Source: Bacteroidota bacterium
Lineage (GTDB): Bacteria; Bacteroidota; Bacteroidia; J057; JADKCL01
Assembly: GCA_016718825.1 (NCBI GenBank)
Contig: JADKCL010000006.1
Location: forward strand, 254,043 to 318,042
Direction of reading: 5' to 3'
DNA length: 64,000 nt
The position numbers were made by a program, and so were the translations under genes. Below, in pieces: positions 34,589-44,400 of this stretch. How positions within the stretch are numbered: the stretch's first letter is position 1; each line of letters opens with the position of its first letter. The notes under the pieces are model-generated. The model made no database searches and was not told the DNA's origin. It worked only from the letters and a program-made list of their open reading frames with translations.

Positions 34589-37500
34589 TGTTGCCGGTGT
34601 TGTAGCTTTTCCCTCCAGACCTTTGATTTGAAATGAATCCCCGGCGCCCCGTAATCCAAGGAGGGAACGGTGAGCGATGGCACACTGAATCTTAGTGTGG
34701 TCGTTTTGTTACTTTTTTCCGTTTCCCATTCGTCCGGGTCGGTGTCTTGTTTTTTGTCTTTTAGAACCTCTTCCGTGTCCGTGGTAAATTGACCAAAGAA
34801 GCTTTCAAAATCACCTCCGAATTTGCTTTTGCCATACGTTCCGGTATTGTTTTCTCCTTTGGCATTGTTGAGGCCAAAGGCCATTTCCGTGTGCTCTTTG
34901 CGTGCTTTGGGATTGGCGGGATCGACCGTTGTTTGGGAATAATAATCAAAAGTCAAGTCTTCCGCAGACAGCATCCTTAAATCGCCCCCGATCTCTGTGC
35001 CAATTTGTGCACCTAACCCCGTCGTGCTAAAATTGTCCGCACTGAAACTCGTTTTGTCATCGGTCATTCCGGTGATATTGAATTTCTTGTCGAATTTGAT
35101 TCCAGCATTCAAGAGTTTTACGCCGATCAGTGCTGCATCGCCATCGAGCTTAATATCCATTTCACCTTTTTTGAAGTGGATGTTTTGACCAGTGAGTTTT
35201 TCTGCTCGCACTTCGCGGAATACGAGACTTTCGGGCTTGATGCCTTCTTTCTTTTGTTGCTCCAGCGTATCGAGGTTCATTTCGATTTTGGCGGTGAGGT
35301 TTTGGAGGTCGAGGAAACTCTCTTTAGACGGATTGATCTTGGCAAAGTACATGCCCGGAATCTCGGGCAAGGTGTTGGCGTGCAGGCTAGGGAGATGCGC
35401 CGTTAAGGTCCACATGGTGTCTTGCATTTCCAGTTTACCAGCAATCCATCCCGGCAGGATATCGTTGATATTCATGCCATATTGTTTGGCAAATTTGGCT
35501 GGTAGACTCACGTTATCGCCTTCGAAATAAAGACGCTCCTTGTTCATCGAAGACGCTGGGAGTTGATCCTTTTGGTCATACAAACCTGCAGTTTCGGCAA
35601 GCAAAGTCTCTTTGCGGTTGTTTTTGTCCAATTCGTGGGTGGGTGCATTCAGCTCCATCGCCAATTCGAGGTGGCCTTTGGGAGCAGGCATGTACGCGGG
35701 TGTTCCATCGGCCGCGTAGTTGGAGATCAGTTCCAAATCATTGATGGAAGCCGCCACGAACAATTTTCCTTGGGCTTGCTCATCGCGCAGCGCCTGCTGC
35801 AGGCGCGTCTTTTTCTCCACATCGGTGGACGAACAAGCTTGGAGTTCAGCTTGAAGCTGTTTGAGTTTCGTTTCGTGCCCTTGCACCTTCAAAGTTTCAG
35901 CGGCGATGATTTCCTTGTATTCTGCAAGTTTGGTCTCATCTGTGATTGTACGGGATGCCTTGGCCTCAAGCGCAGCAGCCTTGGCTTGGTAGGTTTCGAG
36001 CATCGATCCACCGATTTGAATGCTCGAAGGGCCCAAAATGGCCTTGCGCATCGTGTCACCTTCGGCAGACATGATATTCTCAATGGAGACTGCATCAAAG
36101 CTGATATCCAATTTGGAATCCGAAGCGAAGCTGTTCATCAAAAGGCTGCTCAAGGCGTCGCCGGCGCCATAGCCTTCGTTGGGCATAAAAGGGTCGATGG
36201 CGGTCATGAGGGAGTTCATGGCGAGAAAAAGCAGATTGCTGACCTGTGTAGACATGGTGAGTATCATGTTCATCCCATAACCACCTGTGACCGCGCCCAC
36301 ATCGTTGATGCCCTGATTGAGGTGAATGTGCAGGCCCTGAATAGAAATCCTTCCCAGAATCAACGAGCTGCTTCCATCCACAACACGCAGGTTCGTGAGC
36401 AACAGATCCGCAATGGAAAGGTCAGAACCGACTTCTTTCTTCTTTTTGTCCTTTGTCTCTGGCCCGGAATGATCTACGTCCCAAGTGAATACCCCGTTGA
36501 TGCCACTCAAATACCCCTCATCCCACTGAAATGCGGAGTTTCCAAGTTCGTAATCCAGTCCTTCAAACGGCAGATTGTCGCTTTGTAAAGTTGCTTTGCC
36601 CTGTTGAATTTGTGTGTCGATTTTGCCAGCATTTGGAAAGCGGGAAGGATCCGCGTTAGGGTCAATTCGCAGGCCAACAATGTCCCCTCCAAGGCCTTCT
36701 TGCAGTTCGGTCAAGGAAAAGTCCTTGAGGTTGAGGTTTTCACCTTTGAGTAAAGCAAGGTCGATGAGTTGGCCCATTCGCGAGGTACGTGCAAACTCGG
36801 CATCAAACGCCGCTTTGTCGAATTTCTTTCCTTGCGCCTTGGCAGCTGCTTTTGCCTCCTTGAGCGATTTTTGATAATCGGGCTTGTTGCGCTTTCTTGC
36901 TTGGCCACGTTCTTTGTTGGTACCCAATGCAGCGCTCTTGAGGGTGAAATCAGTGCCATCTTCAATTTTTGCCGGCTGCTGCCAGCCGCCGGGCTTAAAA
37001 CCATAATTGTCAAGCAAATCTTGATTGTCTCCCGATTTTCTTGCAAGAATGGACTTTTCAAATGTTTCGCCAGGAGACTTCGTTTTACCCGCTGTGAGAA
37101 TGAAAAGCACCTTTTCCAGAATTGGCAGATGCTTCCAGATCGTTTCCTGCGAAAGATTTGCTTTAATGGCTACTTCGCATTTAGTCGAAAATGCACCTTG
37201 AATCGCGATTCCCAGAAGAATGTCCAAACGATTGGCTTCAAAGGTTGAGTCCTCCCAGGTTTGGGGCATTGCTAGCTGTTCCAGTACGAATGAGGAAGAT
37301 TTTTCGCCTGCGCCGCGTTCAGGATCAAGTCCGAAATTCAACTGCTCCCTGTATTGATGCGGCAGGTTAAAGACCACATAATAAATGTCATTGGAGTAAC
37401 GACGTAGCATTTCCTTTCGAACATTGTCTTCAACGCCGCGCAAGATTTCGACAATCTTGATGGCTTCCTCCGGTTGGATATTTGAGGTGACGCCCAATTC

Positions 37501-38247
37501 TCCCCAATTTTTGTTGATGGCAATAATTTTGGCTACGTTAGACGCAATTTCCTTCTGAATATCAGTACGTTTGGTGGTGAAGTCTGAACCAAGCTCCTCT
37601 TCGGCGTTGAGATCGTTTTTCATGTCATCCCTCAAGGCCGAGGCAAAGTCGCTATATTCTTGCAAGCCGGCCAAGTATGCAGCTTTTTCTTCAGGATTGG
37701 CAAAGGCATCGGCACCCAAACCTTGCAGCAGGAAGGTTACTTGCGCGACTTCGATCTCCTCCATTTTGGTCTTTTTCTCGCGATGATGGTCGAGCCGATT
37801 TCTGAGGATTTCGGAGATCTTTTCCTGTCGTTTAGGCAATGCCTGCAAGGTTGCTGCAATTTCTCGGGGGAAGGCGAGGAAGTTTTGGGTTGTTAGTTTG
37901 GAGAGGAAGATGGGAAGAAACGAGTTGTTTTCTGGAATGGTCCAAGTATTTACTATTTCACTTCGATTCAGACTAAAAAGAATCTCAAGAATCTCACTTT
38001 TATCTGCAACATTGAATTTACCCCTTTGAATAAGATTATTGATTCTTGAATTTTTGTCATCCTCATCTTCACCTGGCCTATTGAATCCTTTGTATCTGCC
38101 TGTGGATGAGTTCTCTTCGTCTGCTGAACTTGCAGTAATTGAAAAGGTAGGTGGTGTCATTGTTGCGCCAAATTCCTCCTCCTTTTCCTCATGAAGAGTT
38201 GCAGTTTTATTTTGCTTTCCAGGTAGATTGTTTTCGTGGGTGCTCAT
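34585..38247 (-). CDS. Giant unrecognised protein, N-terminal part
   Basis: 1,220 residues in one frame; with the two blocks above the gene spans 38247-32005, about 2,080 residues. There is no signal peptide. The first 70 residues are charged and disordered and include FGATMTPPTFSITASSADE. Residues about 70-450 are helical; about 480-700 a mixed region; about 790-840 a coiled coil (AAALEAKASRTITDETKLAE onward); then the beta-layered region begins. The xTPPxFxxTAS segment reminds me of prefixes on proteins of Bacteroidota extracellular contractile injection systems, but no structural gene of such a system is in the window. It lies 25 bases after the secreted-protein gene on the same strand. 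Confidence 0.65.
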   Translation of the reverse strand: MSTHENNLPGKQNKTATLHEEKEEEFGATMTPPTFSITASSADEENSSTGRYKGFNRPGEDEDDKNSRINNLIQRGKFNVADKSEILEILFSLNRSEIVNTWTIPENNSFLPIFLSKLTTQNFLAFPREIAATLQALPKRQEKISEILRNRLDHHREKKTKMEEIEVAQVTFLLQGLGADAFANPEEKAAYLAGLQEYSDFASALRDDMKNDLNAEEELGSDFTTKRTDIQKEIASNVAKIIAINKNWGELGVTSNIQPEEAIKIVEILRGVEDNVRKEMLRRYSNDIYYVVFNLPHQYREQLNFGLDPERGAGEKSSSFVLEQLAMPQTWEDSTFEANRLDILLGIAIQGAFSTKCEVAIKANLSQETIWKHLPILEKVLFILTAGKTKSPGETFEKSILARKSGDNQDLLDNYGFKPGGWQQPAKIEDGTDFTLKSAALGTNKERGQARKRNKPDYQKSLKEAKAAAKAQGKKFDKAAFDAEFARTSRMGQLIDLALLKGENLNLKDFSLTELQEGLGGDIVGLRIDPNADPSRFPNAGKIDTQIQQGKATLQSDNLPFEGLDYELGNSAFQWDEGYLSGINGVFTWDVDHSGPETKDKKKKEVGSDLSIADLLLTNLRVVDGSSSLILGRISIQGLHIHLNQGINDVGAVTGGYGMNMILTMSTQVSNLLFLAMNSLMTAIDPFMPNEGYGAGDALSSLLMNSFASDSKLDISFDAVSIENIMSAEGDTMRKAILGPSSIQIGGSMLETYQAKAAALEAKASRTITDETKLAEYKEIIAAETLKVQGHETKLKQLQAELQACSSTDVEKKTRLQQALRDEQAQGKLFVAASINDLELISNYAADGTPAYMPAPKGHLELAMELNAPTHELDKNNRKETLLAETAGLYDQKDQLPASSMNKERLYFEGDNVSLPAKFAKQYGMNINDILPGWIAGKLEMQDTMWTLTAHLPSLHANTLPEIPGMYFAKINPSKESFLDLQNLTAKIEMNLDTLEQQKKEGIKPESLVFREVRAEKLTGQNIHFKKGEMDIKLDGDAALIGVKLLNAGIKFDKKFNITGMTDDKTSFSADNFSTTGLGAQIGTEIGGDLRMLSAEDLTFDYYSQTTVDPANPKARKEHTEMAFGLNNAKGENNTGTYGKSKFGGDFESFFGQFTTDTEEVLKDKKQDTDPDEWETEKSNKTTTLRFSVPSLTVPSLDYGAPGIHFKSKVWREKLQHRQH

Positions 38248-38272
38248 GAAGTTGTTGTTTTTTTAGAGATTA

Positions 38273-39646
38273 TCAGTTGGCGAATGGATGCAATTGGGAT
38301 AGTTCTAATTTGAAAATCCACAAAAAATAGAAAGGTTTTTCCCCATATTCATTTTTAATGGCCATTGTGGCGGAATCTGCTTTTTTTCTTGGTGATGTCA
38401 AAGGAAAGAATGCTCGGTATGAGTCAAATAACGGCTTGGAATCATAGTGTACTCTAACAAATACAGAGTCTTGTCCGTTTTGGAGCAAATTTACTGTTGG
38501 GACCGATTCCCAACGAAGATGTGTCTTATCACTCAGTTCCCTTGATGTGGTTTCTGACACCCATATTGGAATTCCTCCGCAATTGAAACTGATTCTATAC
38601 TTCTCGTAACAACCATTTTCCCAGTTCGGCTTTTTTTGCTCCACCTCTAAAATCCGCAAGCCAATTTTACTACCAACCACAGGTTTCCCCTCCAGCTCAA
38701 CCCTCCCAATCCCAACCCGAGGAGCGTTTGACTTTGGCTTATAGAAACTTACCTCGACAAAGGCCTTCCCAGTTTCCCCATACAGTGCATCAGGCAAAAA
38801 AAAGGTGAGTTCAGAATTGGATTTTTTGACGAAATTCCAACTGCTAGGATAGTCAGCTGGCATCGGCACAGGATACCTCCCATTGAGCGTCAGTTCTGGT
38901 GTCATGCCGCGGTACTCGCCATTCAATTGTAGAAGGTACTCGGGAAATTGATAGCTCAGCGTGATCATTTTCCCTGCCGCGCCCGCGTAGCGCCTGGCCT
39001 CTGAACGCACGAACGCAACCTTCAAATCCGGTAGCAGGGTATCCGGAAACAACTGCGGCGTGTAGAAGTACTTGACCGGCACCTTAAATTGGTCAGCTTT
39101 GAGCATAAAGTAAACGCGGTCAGAGTCTTGCACCATGGCGTGCGGAATCAAGAAGCGAACGCGTTTGTCTTGGGGGAGAGATTTCAAGATGAATTTGCCA
39201 TTTCCAGAATCCACAACGCTTTCGGAAAGTGGGAAAACGGTTTCGGGAATCAGCGGTTCGATGTCCTCTCGTTGATTGCCTGCCATGGAGCCAATTCGAG
39301 CCAAGGCTACCGTAAACGCCACAAATGGGTTTTTGCTGTCTCTATAGCTCTCGTCGGAAAAATGTCTACGCACGGTCTCCTTTGAAACCGGCCACTCCAC
39401 CGCCGAGAGTTCCAAGTCTCCGGTCCATGCGGGCAAGCCGCTCAGATCAATTTCGGCTACGAAGCCTGTTCCATAAACTTGTGGTGCATACGCGGGTCCA
39501 CGATGCACGCGGGTGTCGGTGGAAGGTCATCGACGAGCCTGCTCTTGGGCACTTGCGAAGCTGTTGGCAGCCAATAGGATGCAGACGAATCCCAAAATTC
39601 GTCCCAAACGATTGAAAGCTGAAAATGTGTGGCCTTTAGACATCAT
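38273..39646 (-). CDS. Secreted beta-rich protein, interrupted by one in-frame TGA
   Basis: The longest uninterrupted frame starts at 39508 (GTG), but upstream in the same frame lies a signal peptide from ATG 39646 (MSKGHTFSAFNRLGRILGF, then VCILLAANSFASAQ). A TGA at 39530-39528 separates the two. A sequence error, a true nonsense mutation, or compensating indels here would all explain it; the frame just beside it reads LVDDLPPTP, which looks equally protein-like. The mature part is about 410 residues, beta-rich, with a single Cys pair region (NGCYEKYRISFNCGGIP). No family recognised. It precedes the giant gene by 25 bases, so the two are probably one operon. Confidence 0.6.
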
Positions 39647-40149
39647 GCAATCCGATACGTATTCGTGGGGGTGAAGTTAAACACCTTCAAAATGCCGCGC
39701 AGCGGGAATGTACAAACGGACTGTCTGGAAGGACGAAGTGGTCGTTTGACTGTACCAACGGGCAGAGGGCCGCTAGCGCGGCGTGTGAGGGTGTGAGGAT
39801 TTGGCCGCAGCCTTGCCCTTGCCGTTTCTCAGAATGCAGGGCTTACAGAGCTTTCTACTCCCTTGCCCAAAACTCCCACCGTTCAAGGACGAACGGTGCG
39901 GATTCTGGATAAACGGACATCCTGACGGACGAACGGGCAGAGGGGCCGCTAGTGCGGCGTGTGAGTGTGAAGTGCGAGAGGATTTTCCACACCGTTGCCC
40001 TTACCGCTTCGCGGAACGCAGTGCCCACACTGTGTTTCCACTCCCAGATCTTGACAGTAGCGCGTTTCCAACCCACACACCGCGTGGCGATAGGGGTTGG
40101 AGCGCGGTATTTGACAACCGCTTTGCCCTTCCACGCCATGCCGTTCCGC
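39647..40149. repeat. Gene-free spacer with diverged ~175-bp tandem repeat and GCCGC hairpins
   Basis: Two diverged copies start with aacgggcagagg at 39757 and 39932 (period 175). Each contains a short hairpin, gccgctagcgcggc (39769-39782) or gccgctagtgcggc (39945-39958), then gtgtgag, then a ttgcccttnccg block and ctttctactcc or tttccactcc. A related stem appears again at 41144. I see no gene here. Confidence 0.6.
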
Positions 40150-40893
40150 CTACACATTTCCTGTTTCCAGACTTAGCCTTGGCTGCCGCAGCGCTTGCTG
40201 ATCCTGAATGGGCAAGTTTGGCTTTGGGGCCTTTGGTTTGGGGTCTGCATCGTCGACAAATGGGTCGTGCGGTGGCTTTTCTGAGGATTCTTCATTCGCA
40301 GATTGCCAAAGGAGGAAGATGGCCGGGAAAATCAGCCAAATCCAGGGATAGACAAATTGGGAGAGGTAGCCGGCATATTCAATGTCATTGTCGAGGTCTT
40401 CAAACCAACGGGATGAATTTCCGCCGTATTCGGTGGCGCCGGCGAGGTTGCCGATGGCTGACATGCAGATGGCAAGAACCACTAAAATACCTAACAAGGC
40501 GCCTCTGCGTTGGACAGAAGGCAAACGTTTCAGGAGTTTTTGGTCGAGTACCATGGCCCCCATCACCAGCAAAACTGCCGGACTTAGAATCACGATTGTA
40601 GGCCAAAAGCCTTCCAAGTACACCTGATTGATCGCCAACAACCAAGCCATGATTTGAGAAACCACAAGTAGAATTTTTACATACACCACAATCGGCGCGG
40701 CGGTATTGCCATCGGGCTCCTGACTCTTCACCGATGTCCATTTTCCCTGAAACAGAAACGCCCATTGACTGACGAGCAGCAAGGCGGTTCCAATCATGCA
40801 GGTGAAGAAGGTGATGGCCAAACCTTGCGAAAGGATAAGCCCCAGCAGGAAATAGACCACGCCGCCGATCAAGAAGTAGTTTTTTGCGTTCAT
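40150..40893 (-). CDS. Uncharacterised membrane protein
   Basis: 247 residues with about six hydrophobic segments: YFLIGGVVYFLLGLILSQGL, ITFFTCMIGTALLLVSQWAF, VYVKILLVVSQIMAWLLAIN, TIVILSPAVLLVMGAMVL, GALLGILVVLAICMSAIG and PWIWLIFPAIFLLWQS. A hydrophilic, Pro/Lys-rich cytoplasmic tail of about 50 residues follows. No domain recognised. It is upstream of and co-directional with the secreted and giant genes but is separated from them by 503 bases of repeats, so it need not belong to their operon. Confidence 0.65.
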   Translation of the reverse strand: MNAKNYFLIGGVVYFLLGLILSQGLAITFFTCMIGTALLLVSQWAFLFQGKWTSVKSQEPDGNTAAPIVVYVKILLVVSQIMAWLLAINQVYLEGFWPTIVILSPAVLLVMGAMVLDQKLLKRLPSVQRRGALLGILVVLAICMSAIGNLAGATEYGGNSSRWFEDLDNDIEYAGYLSQFVYPWIWLIFPAIFLLWQSANEESSEKPPHDPFVDDADPKPKAPKPNLPIQDQQALRQPRLSLETGNV

Positions 40894-41417
40894 GGATTGG
40901 GTGAATTCGAATCGCGTGCTTTGGAGTTTCGTGCGTGTACGGGGGAGACTCGAAAGGGTTGGGATCGGCGGTTGACGGTTTGTGACAATGGTTGGAGGCT
41001 TGCGGAGGCTGTGTTCTGCTTTCAGTAAAACGAAGAAAGCGTCCCGCTCGCGTGACAGATGTCGGTCGCAATGGTCGTGAGGTTTTGGGTAAAGGTTTTC
41101 AAGCTCGTATTTTGATTCGTGATTTTGTCAGTGTGAGCAGAGGGCCGCTGACGCGGCGTGCGAGGGGGTAACGCGGGGTGTGTGTGAGTAAACGCGGCAT
41201 GTGCGTGTAGTGTGCGTGCGCGAAGGCCGCTAACGGGCGCGGCTTGTCGTAGTGCGTGTGCGTGTGCCCAAACCCTTGCCCAAACCCTTTCGACGACGCT
41301 CATTCTGCCAACAAATCCCCCAAAATCCGGTTTGGACTTTGCCGATCTAAAATGCAACTTTAGAACGTGGCGTTTTACGGAATTTTTGTTCAGTCAATCA
41401 GTAGGGTTATCATCGGT
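40894..41417. repeat. Gene-free spacer with GCCGC hairpin repeats
   Basis: No gene seen. At 41144-41157 lies gccgctgacgcggc, and near 41226-41244 an imperfect relative (ggccgctaacgggcgcggc), within GT-rich sequence (tgtgtgtgag, gtgcgtgtgcgtgtg). The stems match those at 39769 and 39945 while the four-base loop varies (TAGC, TAGT, TGAC), marking one small repeat family around the 38-41 kb cluster. Promoter elements for the next gene should lie in the last 80 bases. Confidence 0.5.
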
Positions 41418-44400
41418 ATGCGGTTCATTGTCAGTCTCCTCGTTTTGTGGTTTTCTCTGTTTTTGGGTCTTGCCAAGGCTCAGAGTATTTCGTTTATCAC
41501 GCAAACGAGCAATACCACCACTTGTGGCATGCCTACGGGGATGGGTGTGATCTATCAAAACCTCGGGGTCGATACGCTGCGCAACGTGCAAGTGGCGGTG
41601 ACGTTTCCCGCAGGTGTGCAGTATGTGCCGGGCAGTCTGGTCGGTCCGGGATTTGCCGAATTGAACATCAGTAATTTGGATTCGGTGATTTTTTCGACGA
41701 CCAATCTTGCACCGCTTCGATCGGATACTTTTTTGATCTTGGTAGAGGCGCGCTGCGGCGCTGTGGATAGTTCGGCTGCGACCAATGGCATCTATGTCAT
41801 GCACAGTACGGGCACGGTGATGGGGACTTCGATGCCTTACAATATTTTGAGCCCTGCCTTGAGCGTGCAGTCGGTCACGCCTTCAAGTTTCACGGGTCCG
41901 CTGGGGGCGAGTTTTCAGCGTTGTGTTTCGGTGATCAATGGTGGATATGGGGCAGTGTCTCATTTCAACGTGGTGTTGGAATCGGCTGTCTCTTCGTTGT
42001 TGCAATCGGGTTTTACGCTGACGGCGAATGGCGCGCCATTGTTTGCTACGGTTTCCGGGGACAGCATGACGCTGGCATTTGGTCCGGCGCATATTCAGGC
42101 GATCGGCGATTTGGATACCTTGTTTGAGCAAAATGAAGTGATCCAATTCTGTTTTACCGTCAATGTTGTGGATTGCATTGACCTGTCTACCGCGATCGGG
42201 ACGAATTGGGGATGCCATGGGGCAATTTGTGAAACGCAAACGAGCGGGGCAAATGTGATTGTTCCGGCCTTGGTGCCCAATGTCGTGACGACCGATTTCT
42301 ATGTCGAAAACCGCTGCTACGGTGGTGGAAGCCCGTCTTTGATCAAAATTGTGCTGCGCAATACGGGTTCGGGGCCTGCACGCGACGTGGTGGTGGATCT
42401 TTGGCAGGGCGAACCGACGGGACCTTCGAATGGGTATATTTCGCGGCTTGATTCGAACAATATCATTCTGAAAAGTACCCTCGGCGGTGTGACGGGGATG
42501 GCTGCATTTTCGGTCGAGGTGCAAGCGCCGGGGGCAAATCTCGGGTGTTTGGGGCCGAATCCGCTGCGGAGGATCAAGGTGCGCATTCCATTTTTGCAAC
42601 CCGGCGAAAGGGATACGCTGATCATCGAGCAATATACCTGCTGCAAAACTTGGTGTGCCAATGCGCCCACGGTCATGCAACGCACGCATTATCAAGTCGA
42701 ATACCACGATCAATGCTTTACGAGCAATTTCGTGTTGCCTGCAAATATTGTGACAAGTTGGAATTTTGGCAGGGTGATCTCCTTTACCAACAGCGGATTG
42801 TATGACATTCCCCTGGGCGACTCTGCAAATTATGAGATTGAGCATTCTGATTTCCGGTTTTTCAATTTTTCGCCGGGCGGATATGCTTGGGTGGATCTGG
42901 TTGTGCCTCCGGGATTGGACGTGGTCACCGGGCCGGGTGCCATTCGATTTGAGGATATCAATGGCGATTTGTGGAACCCTTACAGTGTGATTACTTCGGG
43001 AGACACGGTGCGGTCCTTTATCAGTTTGCCACAGCCGGGGCCTTTCAGTCTGGAAAAGGCACTCTTTAAATTCCGGTTGACCAACGACTGCTCGGGTGGA
43101 CCTTGCAGCGGTGGACCCAAGACGGTTCAATATTCGATTCATGAACTTGCGGACCTCAGTTGCGGTTGCCGAAGCCTGATTGGTTGCCATAGTTTTGTGG
43201 TGAATTCCCATTGCGGCATTTGTCCTACGACCTGTGTGAACGGTGGCATGCTGTTTACCGGCTTCGAATCCTACCGCAAAAACTACGGCCTTCCCGACAA
43301 TGACAACAACGGTTTGGCAGATGGATTTGGGGTGATCGACATGCAACGGGTGCGCACGCAGCACTTGATGTTGCGGGATACGCTTGTGACGAGATTCCAT
43401 GGAATCGTCGATACGACGGCTGCAAGGCCATTTTGGGCAGAGGGCTTTGCCCGGTCTACGATCACACGCGGCACAAGCCTTACGCCTGTCAGGTACCGTG
43501 TGAGAATCGTCGACGTGAGTACCAATACGACGTATAACTGCAATCTGGCAGCGCCTACGCTCACTACCGCAGGAACCACGCGCACGTTTTCCTACAATTT
43601 GAGCGTCGCTTCCTTGGCAGCCTGCTTGCCACCCGGTTTTGTCTATGAGGTCAATGACACGGTAGATGTCACGGCGGAATATGTGGTTTCCAACAATATC
43701 GGGAGTGTCGTGGAGGCACAAACGATTACCAACCAATTCTTTTTGCAACCCAACGGCGGCGGATTGCAGGCTTCTTGCGACAACTATTCCGGAGGATTTG
43801 TCTTGGTAGGCTATTATTATACTTCCTCCGGTCCCGATGAATTCAGTGCCGTGGGTTGCAACAATGTGACGGTGACTGAAAATTATTATCTCAGCATCGG
43901 CAATTGCTGCAGCAACTATGCGGGGGGCAATATTTTTGACTACGAATTCAGGCATTGGGGAATCCCGCAATTGGCAAGGTTTTTTGTGCCCGCGGGCTAT
44001 ACGTTTGTCTCAGCGAGTTTGCGGCATTACCGCACTTCCGGTTCGCAGGCGAGTGTGAATACCCTGTTGCCGATCACGCCGACGGTCATCAGCAATGACA
44101 CCATTTATTTCAACCTTGCCTCCCAATTTGTGAACAATGGCGGCACGTTGGTGCTCGGCGACGATGGCTATATCGGGACCGTGAATGTGGTTTTGCGCCC
44201 TTCGTGCAGGGTACTGCCGGATGTGATGCAACCGGTGAAGTATTTCTGGAATTTTGCGCCGATCCCCGCGCTTACCGGTCCGGGTAGTGTCGCGCCTACG
44301 CAGTCGCGCGTGGATTCGATCTCGTATGAAAGCCCAAGTCTCACGATCAATCCGCTGTTGCCCAATGCGCCGGGGCTTAGCTCGGTGGTCTCCTGGGATT

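Noticed and set aside
41883..43970. A 695-codon minus-strand frame opposite the intact T9SS cargo gene
   Set aside because: Arg/His/Ile-rich translation without domains; the plus strand carries the signal peptide and sorting domain.
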